Shown piece by piece: positions 7,948-16,875 of a stretch of 54,059 bases of DNA; positions within the stretch are counted from its first letter, which is position 1, and each line of letters starts with the position of its first letter. Origin of the DNA: an uncultured Propionibacteriaceae bacterium (GTDB taxonomy: Bacteria > Actinomycetota > Actinomycetes > Propionibacteriales > Propionibacteriaceae); NCBI GenBank assembly GCA_937965785.1, contig CALCKT010000014.1:1-54059 (forward strand), in the 5' to 3' direction. The position numbers and the translations under genes are program-made. The notes under the pieces were generated by a model. That model was given only the letters and a program-made list of their open reading frames with translations, had not been told where the DNA came from and searched no databases.

Positions 7948-9348
7948 CTACTCGACCTCACTGGACGGCGCCTTGAAGGTGTTGCACTGGCCCAGTGATC
8001 CCCCGGAGTTCAGCCCACGCTCCAACCACATATGACGGTTTCTGCCCTTGCCGTGGTCGCCCTCCTCGTTCGGGTCGCCGTTGTTGCGCTCCCTCAGCTT
8101 GTCGTCACCCAGGTCCATGATGATGTTCAGAATGTCCTGGCGATCCGCGTCGGTGAGCTTGAGCCCCTGCCAGAGGGAGCTCATGGCGGCTCCGGCGAAG
8201 CAGTCGGCCTGGGTCTCGAGACGTCGGCTTATCTCCATGGCCTTGGAATCGCTGCCGCGCTTGGCCAAGGCGTTTCCGCTGACCAGTATTCCGGACTGCC
8301 CCTGTATGGTGTGCCCGTACTCGTGGGCGATGATCAGGTTGAAGATGGCACGAGCCTTGGACAGATCGGTGGAGAGGACATCGAGCATGTCCTGGGCGAT
8401 GTATATCCGCTGGTCCGCCGCGCAATAGAAGGCGTTCTGGGACTCCTGGGTTCCGCATCCCGTGGTGACCTTCCCGCCCTCCGGGAAGACCGTGATCCTC
8501 GGTTGGAAGGCCTTGTAGCCGGCTTTTTCCAAGGTGGGGCCCCAAACCCGGGTCAGGCAACCGAGGTATGCCTGCAGATGGGTTTCCAACTCCTTGTCAC
8601 TCTGCCTGTCACCGGGAGGAAGCTCGAGATCACACCGCACGGGCGATTCCAGCGACGTGTCGTACAGGAGGTTTTCTTCCATCAGCTTCTTCCCCTCCTC
8701 TCCGTTCTCCGGTACCACGAGCGGCGGGGGTGTGTCGTTGACGGGCGGGACCTTCCAATCCTCGTTCTTGTAATCGGAGGCCACGGTCGAGGAACCCGAC
8801 TGGTTGAAGATGGAGATGGCGACCATTCCGGTCAGCAGGACGAGGGCACTGAACAGGGCGACCAGCAACCCCGTCGGGGGGCGCCTGGGTGTCACCGGTG
8901 AGGCATAGCCGCCGGGGATGAAGGTCGGGGTGGGCTGCTGCATCGCAGGGAAACCCTGAGGGGCGGGCCGGAAACCCGTGGGGGCGTTGGGAAGAAAAGC
9001 AGGACCCGGGGTTGTGGACATCTGCGTCGCGACCGGGGCCGGGTAGGTCACCGCGGGCTGGGGGGCGGGAAACTGCTGGGGCGGCTGCTGCGGCATCGCC
9101 CTGTGAGGGGTGGTCGGCTGTGGTGTCATCCTGCGCGGGGCGGTCGGCGGCTGATAGGGGGAAGGTGGCATCGGCGGCCGGGGAGGCTGCTGGCCGGTGG
9201 GAAACCCCTGCTGCGGGGCTTGCTGGTCCTGCGGGGGAGCCGGCTGTTGCCAAGGAGCCGGCTGTTGCCAAGGAGCAGGACGCTGCCCCGGGGAGGGATT
9301 CCCTCCAGGGCCCTGCTGATTGGGCCGGCCCGGGTACTGCGGTTGCAT
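7948..9348 (-). CDS. neutral zinc metallopeptidase-like membrane protein
   Basis: A 466-residue protein. Residues 1 to about 150 are a Gln/Pro/Gly-rich low-complexity cytosolic segment, followed by one membrane helix (RPPTGLLVALFSALVLL region) and an extracellular domain of the putative neutral zinc metallopeptidase type (PF04228). The zinc signature HEYGH places ligands at H342 and H346 with catalytic E343. A CNTF near the C-terminus and several other Cys could form disulfides. The ATG at 9348 is chosen over an upstream in-frame start because GGAGA sits just before it and the Pro/Gln-rich N-terminus begins there. The substrate is unknown. Confidence 0.85.
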   Translation of the reverse strand: MQPQYPGRPNQQGPGGNPSPGQRPAPWQQPAPWQQPAPPQDQQAPQQGFPTGQQPPRPPMPPSPYQPPTAPRRMTPQPTTPHRAMPQQPPQQFPAPQPAVTYPAPVATQMSTTPGPAFLPNAPTGFRPAPQGFPAMQQPTPTFIPGGYASPVTPRRPPTGLLVALFSALVLLTGMVAISIFNQSGSSTVASDYKNEDWKVPPVNDTPPPLVVPENGEEGKKLMEENLLYDTSLESPVRCDLELPPGDRQSDKELETHLQAYLGCLTRVWGPTLEKAGYKAFQPRITVFPEGGKVTTGCGTQESQNAFYCAADQRIYIAQDMLDVLSTDLSKARAIFNLIIAHEYGHTIQGQSGILVSGNALAKRGSDSKAMEISRRLETQADCFAGAAMSSLWQGLKLTDADRQDILNIIMDLGDDKLRERNNGDPNEEGDHGKGRNRHMWLERGLNSGGSLGQCNTFKAPSSEVE

Positions 9349-9483
9349 CGAGTTCTCCACAGCTTTCAGGGTAGCCGTATCGGGGGTCGTCACACGGTGA
9401 ATGAATGCGCGCACCTGAGGAACTGACTTGCTCGGGTCATGCGGTACCGTCAGCAGCGAGAATTTCAACCCAAGGAGCCCGAG

Positions 9484-11145
9484 GTGCGTACAGTCCGCCT
9501 GTTGCTGGTCCCGTTCGTGCTGCTGCTCGGTCTGATCGGTGTGCCGCAGGCCCATGCCGATGAGCCGATCGCCAAGTCATACCTTTTCGAGGGGCAGCTC
9601 GATGCGAACGGAGTGTTGACGGTTACCGAGACCATCAAGTTCGACACCCCACCCGCGGAACTCACCCAGCGGATCGCGAATCGTGCCCCCCTAGACCGAG
9701 ACCGCTACTACCTCTACGACATCTCCGACGTGAGCGCGACGGGCGCCGAGAACTTCACCTCCAAGGTGGAGCAGGACTACACGGTGCTCTCCATGAAGCC
9801 CTCCGCAGAGGTGAAGATCACCTACAAGGTGACCGGAACCACCCGCTCCGAACCGGGGTCCTACGGCGAGAGCAGCGTGTTCACCTGGCGTGCGCTCCAA
9901 GGGCTGTCGGTCGGGGTCGAGAAGGTTTCCGGAAGCCTTCAGGCGGACGACCTGGCGCAGCTGGTGGACTGCACCGCCGGCCCGCCCGGAACTCTCGACA
10001 AGTGCCAGCTCTACACGGCCGGCGCCCACAACTCACCCACCCCCAGGTTCGAGTCGGCGACGCGGGGAGCCGGCGAACAGGTGACCTTCACCGTTGGTTT
10101 CAGCCCCGAACAGATCGCGGTGACCGCCCAGATCCACGAGCAGTGGAACCTCGACCGGGCGTTCACGATGGACCTGGCCACGACGGGCGCGGCGCTGGCC
10201 ACCCTGGTGGTTGGTGCATTGCTGCTGTGGTGGCTGCATCGCCGCACCGGTGCGGATCTCGTCTTCTCCGGTGAGGTCTCGGCCGTCGGGTCGTTCCGCC
10301 CCGTCGGCGACGGGGAGTCGGTGTTCGAACCCGCTGAGGGCATGCGCCCCGGCCTGGTGGGTACCGTCGCCGATGAGCGCGTCGATCCCGTCGACATCAC
10401 GGCCACCTTGATCGACCTCGCAGTTCGCGGACACCTGCGCATCACCGAACTCCAACACACCCAGCACGGCCTGGTGGACTGGCAGTTCAGCCGCCTGGAG
10501 AATCCGGGCGACGAACTGCTTGCCTACGAATCCCGGCTCTTGGACGCCGTGGTGCCCAACGGCGAACAATCCCTCGCCTCACAGCTGCCCGAGGTGCTGG
10601 CGCCCGCCCTCGGACAGGTGCAGGACGCCCTCTACGACGAGGTGGTCGAACGCGGCTGGTTCGAGACCCGCCCCGATTCCACCCGCAGCTCCTGGGCCGT
10701 GCGCGGTTGGGTCGGGCTCGGTGTGGCGCTGGCCGCGGGTGCCGTCCTGATCGCCTTCACCCGGTTCGGCCTGGTGGCGCTGGTGCTGTTGGCCCTGGCC
10801 ATCTCCCTGCTCTGGATGGCGCCGCGCATGCCCCGCCGCACACCGGACGGCACCCGGCTCGTGACGGCCCTCGGGGCGCTCTCGGCGCTCCTGAACACCC
10901 ATCCGACCGACCAGATGCCGAAGGGCAGGGAACTGGCGGAGATCTCCCGTCTGCTGCCCTACACCATCGTCCTGGGCGGACGTCAGCGATGGCTGGAGGC
11001 GATGGCGGCGGCCGACGCCGACGACACCCCGGACCCGACGGAGGTCGCCTGGTACCACGCCCCGGAGACCTGGCACCTGCGTGACCTGCCCGCCTCCCTG
11101 ACGCAGTTCGTCAACACCGTCCAGGGGCAGCTGTTCAGCCGCTGA
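9484..11145 (+). CDS. DUF2207 family membrane protein
   Basis: A 553-residue protein with a signal peptide ending near AHA-DEP and a beta-rich extracellular N-terminal domain (about 27-225) characteristic of DUF2207. A transmembrane helix lies around 233-255. A cytosolic segment is followed by a tight pair of helices (about 415-450) and a C-terminal cytosolic tail. Function is not known for the family. The GTG at 9484 is preferred because AAGGAG lies 6 nt upstream and the signal peptide starts there; an earlier in-frame ATG would add 15 charged residues. It is divergent from the Zn-peptidase gene. Confidence 0.85.
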   Translation: MRTVRLLLVPFVLLLGLIGVPQAHADEPIAKSYLFEGQLDANGVLTVTETIKFDTPPAELTQRIANRAPLDRDRYYLYDISDVSATGAENFTSKVEQDYTVLSMKPSAEVKITYKVTGTTRSEPGSYGESSVFTWRALQGLSVGVEKVSGSLQADDLAQLVDCTAGPPGTLDKCQLYTAGAHNSPTPRFESATRGAGEQVTFTVGFSPEQIAVTAQIHEQWNLDRAFTMDLATTGAALATLVVGALLLWWLHRRTGADLVFSGEVSAVGSFRPVGDGESVFEPAEGMRPGLVGTVADERVDPVDITATLIDLAVRGHLRITELQHTQHGLVDWQFSRLENPGDELLAYESRLLDAVVPNGEQSLASQLPEVLAPALGQVQDALYDEVVERGWFETRPDSTRSSWAVRGWVGLGVALAAGAVLIAFTRFGLVALVLLALAISLLWMAPRMPRRTPDGTRLVTALGALSALLNTHPTDQMPKGRELAEISRLLPYTIVLGGRQRWLEAMAAADADDTPDPTEVAWYHAPETWHLRDLPASLTQFVNTVQGQLFSR

Positions 11146-11198
11146 CGGTCGTTCGCGGCTTTCGGGTCGTGGTTGTGCGGACTCGTGACCGAACCGCA

Positions 11199-11280
11199 CC
11201 GTCCCCGTGCGCTCGGGATGGGAGGCGCCCCGGGGTGGACCCCGGGGCGCCGACGCGCCGTCCCTGTGCGCTCGGGATGG
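11199..11280. repeat. direct repeats flanking a perfect hairpin
   Basis: Two near-identical copies of about 23 nt, ending GTGCGCTCGGGATGG, occupy 11199-11221 and 11258-11280. Between them, 11224-11251 is a perfect 13-bp inverted repeat with a 2-nt loop. The block sits in the 289-nt gap between the DUF2207 gene and pit. It could be a small repeat element or a U-less terminator. Confidence 0.6.
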
Positions 11281-11434
11281 GTCACCAGCGTATGGTCGCC
11301 GTGTGTTTCATCCCCGGCTGGTGGGGTCGGCGCGTCGCCGGGGGAGGGCCGGATCCGCTCAGAAATTTTGCGACATGTCTGAGGTTTGAGATGCCAATTG
11401 CGCGAATCCCGGCTGGAAGCTGCAAACTAGTGCT

Positions 11435-12703
11435 GTGCCGCTAGAACTGTTAGTCGTGCTGCTGCTGGTGATCGCTACAGCCTTGGTCTTCGATTTCACC
11501 AATGGTTTCCACGACACCGGCAACGCCATGGCCACCTCCATCGCCACGGGTGCACTGAGACCGAAGACCGCCGTCATGCTCTCGGCGCTGCTGAACCTCG
11601 TGGGAGCCTTCCTCTCCGTGGAGGTGGCGCTCACCGTCACCAACGCCGTGGTGAACCTTCAGGACGAGGTCGGGGCACCGCGTCCCGAACTGCTCATGGA
11701 CGGCGGTGAGGGACTGCTGCTGATCGTGCTGTCCGGCCTGGTGGGCGCCATCCTGTGGAACCTCCTGACCTGGTTGTGGAGCCTGCCCTCGAGCTCCTCA
11801 CACGCCCTTTTCGGCGGTCTCGTCGGCGCGACCATCGCGGGCCTGGGTTTCGGCGGGGTCAATTGGGTCGGCGATGGCACCAAGCTCGACGGGGTGGTCG
11901 GGAAGGTGATCCTGCCCGCCCTCGTCTCACCGGTCGTGGCGAGCATCGTTTCTGCGGTCGGCACCTGGCTGGTGTTCGCGATCACCCGTGGAATGGATGA
12001 GAAACGCCGGGAACGGGGTTTCAGGTGGGGACAGGTCGGGTCCGCCTCGCTGATTTCCCTGGCGCACGGCACCAACGACGCCCAGAAGACCATGGGGGTC
12101 ATCACCCTGGCGCTGATCGCCACCGGAAGCTGGACCCAGCTGCACGCGGTGCCGTTCTGGGTGAAGGTGGCCTGCGCCGTTGCCATCGCGCTCGGCACCT
12201 ACCTCGGGGGCTGGCGGATCATCCGCACCCTGGGCAAAGGACTCGTCGAGATCAGCTCCCCTCAGGGCATGGCCGCTGATGCGTCGTCGGCAGCGGTGGT
12301 CCTGGCCTCCAGCCACATGGGCTTCGCCCTGTCCACCACGCACGTCGCCACCGGTTCGATCCTGGGAAGCGGTCTCGGGCGTTCCGGTGCCAAGGTCAAC
12401 TGGCGTGTGGCCGGGAGGATGCTGATCTCGTGGGCGATCACCCTGCCCGCCGCGGCGCTCGCCGGGGCAGCCATGTGGCTGGTCGGGAACCTGCTCGGCG
12501 GGCTGTTCGGGGCCCTGGCGATAACCGTGATCCTGCTGGCATCGGCATTGTGGATGTACCTGCACTCCAAGAAGTCCGCAATTGACCACAGCAACGTCAA
12601 TGACGAATGGGTGGAAAACGTCACCGCCCCGCGCCCGCTGGCCGCAACCGCTGAAATGGGTGACCTGATCGAGATCGAACAGCCCGAGGGCAGCCGAGCA
12701 TGA
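11435..12703 (+). CDS. pit: PiT-family inorganic phosphate transporter
   Basis: A 422-residue low-affinity phosphate permease, probably coupled to H+ or metal-phosphate symport. The two PHO4 signatures are clear: DFTNGFHDTGNAMATSIAT near the N-terminus and SLAHGTNDAQKTMGVI in the second half, giving the inverted-repeat fold with about 10 membrane helices. The GTG start at 11435 has no strong Shine-Dalgarno. The stop overlaps the ATG of the following small membrane gene (ATGA), so they form a translationally coupled pair. It complements the PhoU-SenX3-RegX3 locus upstream. Confidence 0.94.
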   Translation: MPLELLVVLLLVIATALVFDFTNGFHDTGNAMATSIATGALRPKTAVMLSALLNLVGAFLSVEVALTVTNAVVNLQDEVGAPRPELLMDGGEGLLLIVLSGLVGAILWNLLTWLWSLPSSSSHALFGGLVGATIAGLGFGGVNWVGDGTKLDGVVGKVILPALVSPVVASIVSAVGTWLVFAITRGMDEKRRERGFRWGQVGSASLISLAHGTNDAQKTMGVITLALIATGSWTQLHAVPFWVKVACAVAIALGTYLGGWRIIRTLGKGLVEISSPQGMAADASSAAVVLASSHMGFALSTTHVATGSILGSGLGRSGAKVNWRVAGRMLISWAITLPAAALAGAAMWLVGNLLGGLFGALAITVILLASALWMYLHSKKSAIDHSNVNDEWVENVTAPRPLAATAEMGDLIEIEQPEGSRA

Positions 12704-12987
12704 ACATCCTCTGGCTCGCTTTTGAGGGTACCTGGCACGTTCTGCTGGCCGGTTTGATCCTGGGGGCAGGGCTCCCGACGCTGTTCGCGCTGGGGGTGCG
12801 TTCCCTGTCGATGGGCACCGGGGATGATCCCAACCGGAAACCAACCCTGCTGGGAAAGGTGATAGCGGGGCTGTGTTTCGCCGTGGTGCTGCTGGCCGTT
12901 CTCGCGGGAATCGCGACGATCGTCGCCCACGGACTCGGGGTCCAGCTGAGTTTCGACGGCGTCATCCCGGTCTTCACCAGCAGGTAG
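12700..12987 (+). CDS. small two-helix membrane protein coupled to pit
   Basis: A 95-residue protein with two hydrophobic helices (about residues 5-32 and 50-75) joined by a polar loop. It overlaps pit by 4 nt, and codon use matches its neighbours, so it is very likely translated. Position suggests an accessory role with the phosphate transporter, as often seen downstream of actinobacterial pit genes, but no domain is recognised and the role is inference. Confidence 0.75.
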   Translation: MNILWLAFEGTWHVLLAGLILGAGLPTLFALGVRSLSMGTGDDPNRKPTLLGKVIAGLCFAVVLLAVLAGIATIVAHGLGVQLSFDGVIPVFTSR

Positions 12988-13147
12988 CTCTCTCACGGCG
13001 TGACCGGGGCCGCACCACAGGTTTTCGCCCACGCTCTGCTGGAAGGCGGTAGCCTCCTGGCATGACCAGGGTCGTGCTGCACGTGCGCAGGTACCGCCCA
13101 TGGCATGAGTGGAAGCCTTTCCCCGCTCAGGAAACGCGGGAGTTCGA

Positions 13148-13184
13148 CGGTTCAACGTCGTCACGTGACGTCGAACCGTTTTTC
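13148..13184 (+). terminator. terminator downstream of pit operon
   Basis: CGGTTC..ACGTC pairs with GACGT..GAACCG around CACGTG, followed immediately by TTTTT. The stem plus U-tract fits a Rho-independent terminator ending the pit transcript. Confidence 0.6.
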
Positions 13185-13190
13185 TTCCGC

Positions 13191-13266
13191 GTTTCGTGCA
13201 CAGGGGGAGGTTTCGTGCGAAGGGGAAGGTTTCGTGCGAAGGGGAAGGTTTCGTGCACTGGGGGAG
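13191..13266 (+). repeat. four tandem 19-bp repeats
   Basis: Four head-to-tail 19-nt units fill exactly 76 nt: 13191-13209, 13210-13228, 13229-13247 and 13248-13266. Units 2 and 3 are identical (GTTTCGTGCGAAGGGGAAG). Units 1 and 4 differ from them at a few positions in the second half. The array ends 14 nt before the ATPase start codon, between the terminator and the gene's Shine-Dalgarno. Confidence 0.9.
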
Positions 13267-13280
13267 CAGGAAGGACGTTC

Positions 13281-14981
13281 ATGCGTGATGCAGAAACGCT
13301 GAGGCGTGTCCTCGCTCAACTCGACGGGCGGGGATACGCCTCGTACAAACAACTGACCGGCAGCTACCGGATCGGTACTGTCCGGCTCGTCGTCGACCAC
13401 GTGCAGGTCGACCCCTACGCCCCGCCGTCACGGATGCGCATCATCGTCGACCGGGAGGTCGCGGATCTGCCCTCCGACCTGACCGACGACGCCGCGGGCA
13501 GGATCGCGGTCGCCGACTTCCTCACACGCCGGTTCGCGGACGCCGCGCATCGGATGGTTCCGAGGCCGGAGGGGACGGGAAATGGCGGGTTCGTGGGCAT
13601 CGGCCGGCCCGGACAGGAGGTGCTGGAACGCACCAGCGTCGCCGTCCTGGTAGACCGGGTCGAGGCCCGCATCGACGTCGGCCTGCCCGCATCCGGGCGC
13701 AGGGCCCGCGGACACCAGGCGGCCAGGCTCCTGATCGATGTCCTGCCGCGCGTCGCCGAGGCCTCCCTGCTGCACCGGAACCTCGACCGGCGTGCCCTGC
13801 GCGAACACGTCACCCTGCTGCGCGACCAGGAACACCTCCGTGGTCTCCTGCCGGGGCGTGGACTGGTCGCGTTCGTGGGTGACGGCGCGATCCTGCCCCG
13901 CCGCTCCGGCGATTCCGACCTGCCCCTCGCAGGTGATGCCGCAGTGCCCTTCGAGAGCCCGGGAAACCTGCGGGTCGCCTTCGACCTGCCCAGCGGCCGC
14001 CGGGTCACCGGCATGGGCGTCCCCGAGGGCGTGACCGTGATCGTCGGCGGCGGGTATCACGGGAAATCGACGCTGCTGCGCGCGATCGAACGGGGCGTTT
14101 ATCCCCACATCGGCGGTGACGGCCGCGAATGGGTCATCACCCGCCCGGACGCGGTCACCATCCGCGCGGAGGACGGCCGGGCGGTCACCGGCGTGGACAT
14201 CTCCCCGTTCATCACCAACCTGCCTTCTGGAACCGACACGCGCTGTTTCAGCACGACCAACGCCAGCGGCTCCACGTCCCAGGCCGCCAACCTCGTCGAG
14301 GCCATCGAGGCCGGAGCGTCGACGCTGCTGATCGACGAGGACACCTCGGCCACGAACTTCATGATCCGCGACGAACGCATGCGCGCTCTCATCCCCGCCG
14401 CCCAGGAACCCATCACCCCGTTCGTGGACCGCGTCCGGCCCCTTTACAGCGAGCTCGGGACATCGACGATCCTCGTCGCCGGGGGCTCCGGGGCGTTCTT
14501 CGAGGTCGCCGACCACGTCATCGCCATCAACCGCTACGTGCCCGTCGACGTCACCGAAAGGGCACACGAAATAGCGGCTGCCCTGTCGCCCACCGAGGCG
14601 ACGGAGGTCTTCACCGGCATGCGGGCGGGACGGCCCGGGGCTGTGTCCCTGCCGCCATCCGGCACCGGCAAACCCGCCAAGGCACGGAGCCGCACCAGGA
14701 TCCAGTACGGCCGCGACGACATCGACCTCGCCGCGGTCCCGCAGCTGGTCGACGCCGCGCAGACGCAGGCCATCGCCCACGTGCTGGACCGCATCGGTGA
14801 CCTCCTCGACGACCGGGCGGGCATGCCCGAGCGGATCGACGAACTGCTGCACCGCATCGACGAGGAAGGCCTCGACTGGCTCTCGCCCCACCGCGGTCAT
14901 CCCGGGCACCTCGCCCGCCCCCGCCGCCACGAAATCCTGGCCGCCATCAACCGCCATCGGGGACTCCGGGCCCGGCCCTGA
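13281..14981 (+). CDS. ABC-class predicted ATPase (COG3044 type)
   Basis: A 566-residue cytosolic ATPase without membrane segments. The Walker A loop GGGYHGKST is in the middle of the chain (about 254-262). FSTTNASGSTSQAANLVEAIE resembles the signature region, and STLLIDEDTSATNFM is the Walker B and D-loop region. This organisation is that of the predicted ABC-class ATPases (COG3044), whose cellular role is unknown. The ATG at 13281 has AGGAAGGA 5 nt upstream. The longer in-frame ORF starting at 13062 would translate the terminator and tandem repeats and is rejected. Confidence 0.85.
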   Translation: MRDAETLRRVLAQLDGRGYASYKQLTGSYRIGTVRLVVDHVQVDPYAPPSRMRIIVDREVADLPSDLTDDAAGRIAVADFLTRRFADAAHRMVPRPEGTGNGGFVGIGRPGQEVLERTSVAVLVDRVEARIDVGLPASGRRARGHQAARLLIDVLPRVAEASLLHRNLDRRALREHVTLLRDQEHLRGLLPGRGLVAFVGDGAILPRRSGDSDLPLAGDAAVPFESPGNLRVAFDLPSGRRVTGMGVPEGVTVIVGGGYHGKSTLLRAIERGVYPHIGGDGREWVITRPDAVTIRAEDGRAVTGVDISPFITNLPSGTDTRCFSTTNASGSTSQAANLVEAIEAGASTLLIDEDTSATNFMIRDERMRALIPAAQEPITPFVDRVRPLYSELGTSTILVAGGSGAFFEVADHVIAINRYVPVDVTERAHEIAAALSPTEATEVFTGMRAGRPGAVSLPPSGTGKPAKARSRTRIQYGRDDIDLAAVPQLVDAAQTQAIAHVLDRIGDLLDDRAGMPERIDELLHRIDEEGLDWLSPHRGHPGHLARPRRHEILAAINRHRGLRARP

Positions 14982-15345
14982 CCCCGTCCCCGGAACCCAA
15001 AGCTGGTTGAACCGGGTCTCAGTGGAGGAACAGCCCGTGTCGAAACCACTGCCGGAAGCCGGGGAAGGGCCCTCGGACATGCGCGAGGTGGTTTCGACAC
15101 GATCCGCTCGCTGGCGCTCGCGGATCGGCTCGACCGGCCATGGGGGATTGAGAAGCGGCGGGAGGGTTGCTGATCCTCGTCTCCGAGAGAAGCAGTCAAG
15201 GCAAGGCGTGGGTGCTCCAAGAGGATGTGTTGCGGGTATTCCTGGAAAATAGAGTCCGGGTGGGGCCGATGCAGTTTGGGCAGGCGGGATGGGCGTCAAG
15301 GTGGCTGCTGGCTGATTCGGGTTCACTCATACGGGAGGAATGGAA
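14982..15345. repeat. non-coding gap with dispersed repeat copy A
   Basis: A 364-nt gap. At 15000-15050 lies a 51-nt element also present at 50772-50822 (shared core CAGCCCGTGTCGAAACCACT). CGTGTCGAAACCAC (15036-15049) is inverted as GTGGTTTCGACACG (15088-15101), forming 14-bp perfect arms. A further hairpin GATCCGC/GCGGATC follows near 15101-15126. No convincing gene is seen here. Confidence 0.7.
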
Positions 15346-16587
15346 GTGGCGCTGATTCGCAACGGAAGCTACCTGAAACTGGCCTCGGCGATGGGTGTGT
15401 CGTCGGTCGGGGATGGGATCCGGCTTGTTGCTGCGCCGCTGCTGGCATCGACGGTCACGTCGGATCCGCTGTTGATCTCGCTTGTCGTCGTGGCCAACCG
15501 GCTCCCTTGGCTGCTGTTCGGCCTGGCAGGCGGGGTCGTCGCGGATCGGTTCAAGCGGAAGTCGCTGATGGTGCTGGTCGACCTGTCGCGGTGCGTTTTG
15601 GTGGGGGCGCTCGCGGGGGCTGTGTTCTTCGACCTCACCGGAATCTGGGTGCTGGCGGTCGTCAGCTTCTGTCTCGGTGTCGGCGAGACGGTCTTTTCGG
15701 CGGCGAACCAGGGCATGATCCCGGAGATCGTGGAGGACCCCGACGACCTGTCTGCGGCCAACGGCATCTTCTATGTGATGCAGGCGGCGTCGATGAACTT
15801 CATCGGGCCCGGACTGGGTGGGCTGCTGTTCGGTTTCGCGCGCTGGCTGCCGTTCCTGATCGACGCGGTCTCTTTCCTGCTGGCCTCAGCGCTGGTGGCG
15901 CGCATCGCAGGCGGAGGCCAGGCGCCCGCCAGCGGCGAGGTGGGGATGTGGCAGGCCGTGCGGGAGGGCGTCGCTTGGTGCCGGGGCAAGCCTGTGGTGG
16001 TCGCCCTGTTGTCGGTGATGGGTGTCGTCAACTTCGCCCAGAGCGGGGTGCTGGCGATCATGGTGATCTACGTCACGAACGACCTGGGCGCATCAGCGAC
16101 GGCGTTCGGCGTCGTGTTGAGCATCTCCGGCGCAGGAGGTGTGCTTGGAGGGGCCCTGGCGCCGGTGGCCGATCGGAAACTGGGCTTCAGCTACGTTCTG
16201 CCGGTGGGGGTGGCTCTGGCGGGACCGTTGCTGCTCCTGATGACCGTTTCAAGCAATCTTGTGCTGCTTGCCGGCTGCCTGTTCTTCAACTCGTTCTTCG
16301 GCATCATGGTCAGCGTCCTGGTCGCATCTCTGCGGCAAAAGATCGCTCCGCGCGAGCTTGCGGGCAGGGTGGCGAGCGTCCAGGCGTTCATGGCCATGGG
16401 AATCGCGATGCCCGGTGGTGCGCTGCTGGGCGGAGTCGCCGCGGAATTGCTCGGAGTCCGATCGGTCTTCATCCTCTCCGGGGTCCTGTGCCTACTGCTG
16501 TCCCTGGTGACAGCCCGCAACCTGCACCCGCGCGCACTGAGACGAAGCATCGCAGAACTGATGGCGAAGGCGTCGCCGACGAAATGA
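15346..16587 (+). CDS. MFS transporter, probable drug/metabolite exporter
   Basis: A 413-residue major facilitator protein with 12 predicted helices and the loop 2-3 signature region GGVVADRFKRKSLM (a GxxxDRxxRR-like motif). The architecture is that of the MFS_3 / enterobactin exporter-like group. The GTG at 15346 is preferred: GGAGG ends 7 nt before it but only 1 nt before an in-frame ATG at 15340, too close to work. The gene stands alone with no regulator beside it. The substrate cannot be predicted. Confidence 0.85.
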   Translation: MALIRNGSYLKLASAMGVSSVGDGIRLVAAPLLASTVTSDPLLISLVVVANRLPWLLFGLAGGVVADRFKRKSLMVLVDLSRCVLVGALAGAVFFDLTGIWVLAVVSFCLGVGETVFSAANQGMIPEIVEDPDDLSAANGIFYVMQAASMNFIGPGLGGLLFGFARWLPFLIDAVSFLLASALVARIAGGGQAPASGEVGMWQAVREGVAWCRGKPVVVALLSVMGVVNFAQSGVLAIMVIYVTNDLGASATAFGVVLSISGAGGVLGGALAPVADRKLGFSYVLPVGVALAGPLLLLMTVSSNLVLLAGCLFFNSFFGIMVSVLVASLRQKIAPRELAGRVASVQAFMAMGIAMPGGALLGGVAAELLGVRSVFILSGVLCLLLSLVTARNLHPRALRRSIAELMAKASPTK

Positions 16588-16875
16588 GCCATGCCCTGGC
16601 GGACTGATTCGTTCGGCGAATCAGCCGGAGTGCCGTCCCACCCGGCGGTACGAACCGGACGGGGCGCAGAAGTAACGCACACGGGATCTTGCGGGGGGCA
16701 GGAAGGTCGCGCAGGGCAACACCAGCGCAGCGAAACCACCGAGTGCGAGCAACACCCGACTGCGGGGTGTGCCGGCCCCTTTCTGCCGGGGTTTCCTCAG
16801 GCTGAGTCAGACGAACAGCGGAAGGAACACCCCGGCAGAGAGGCCAGCAGCGGAATCAGATCGAAAACGTCGTCA
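16588..16875. other. convergent intergenic gap, no confident gene
   Basis: 288 nt between the ends of the MFS gene and glyA. Short minus-strand frames encode hydrophobic pieces (for example VLLALGGFAALVLPCAT), but starts and lengths are unconvincing and frames are interrupted. This could be decayed coding sequence. No clear terminator was found. Confidence 0.4.

Noticed and set aside
13062..13280. In-frame N-terminal extension of the COG3044-type ATPase
   Set aside because: It would translate a terminator and the 19-bp tandem array; a good Shine-Dalgarno and family start exist at 13281.
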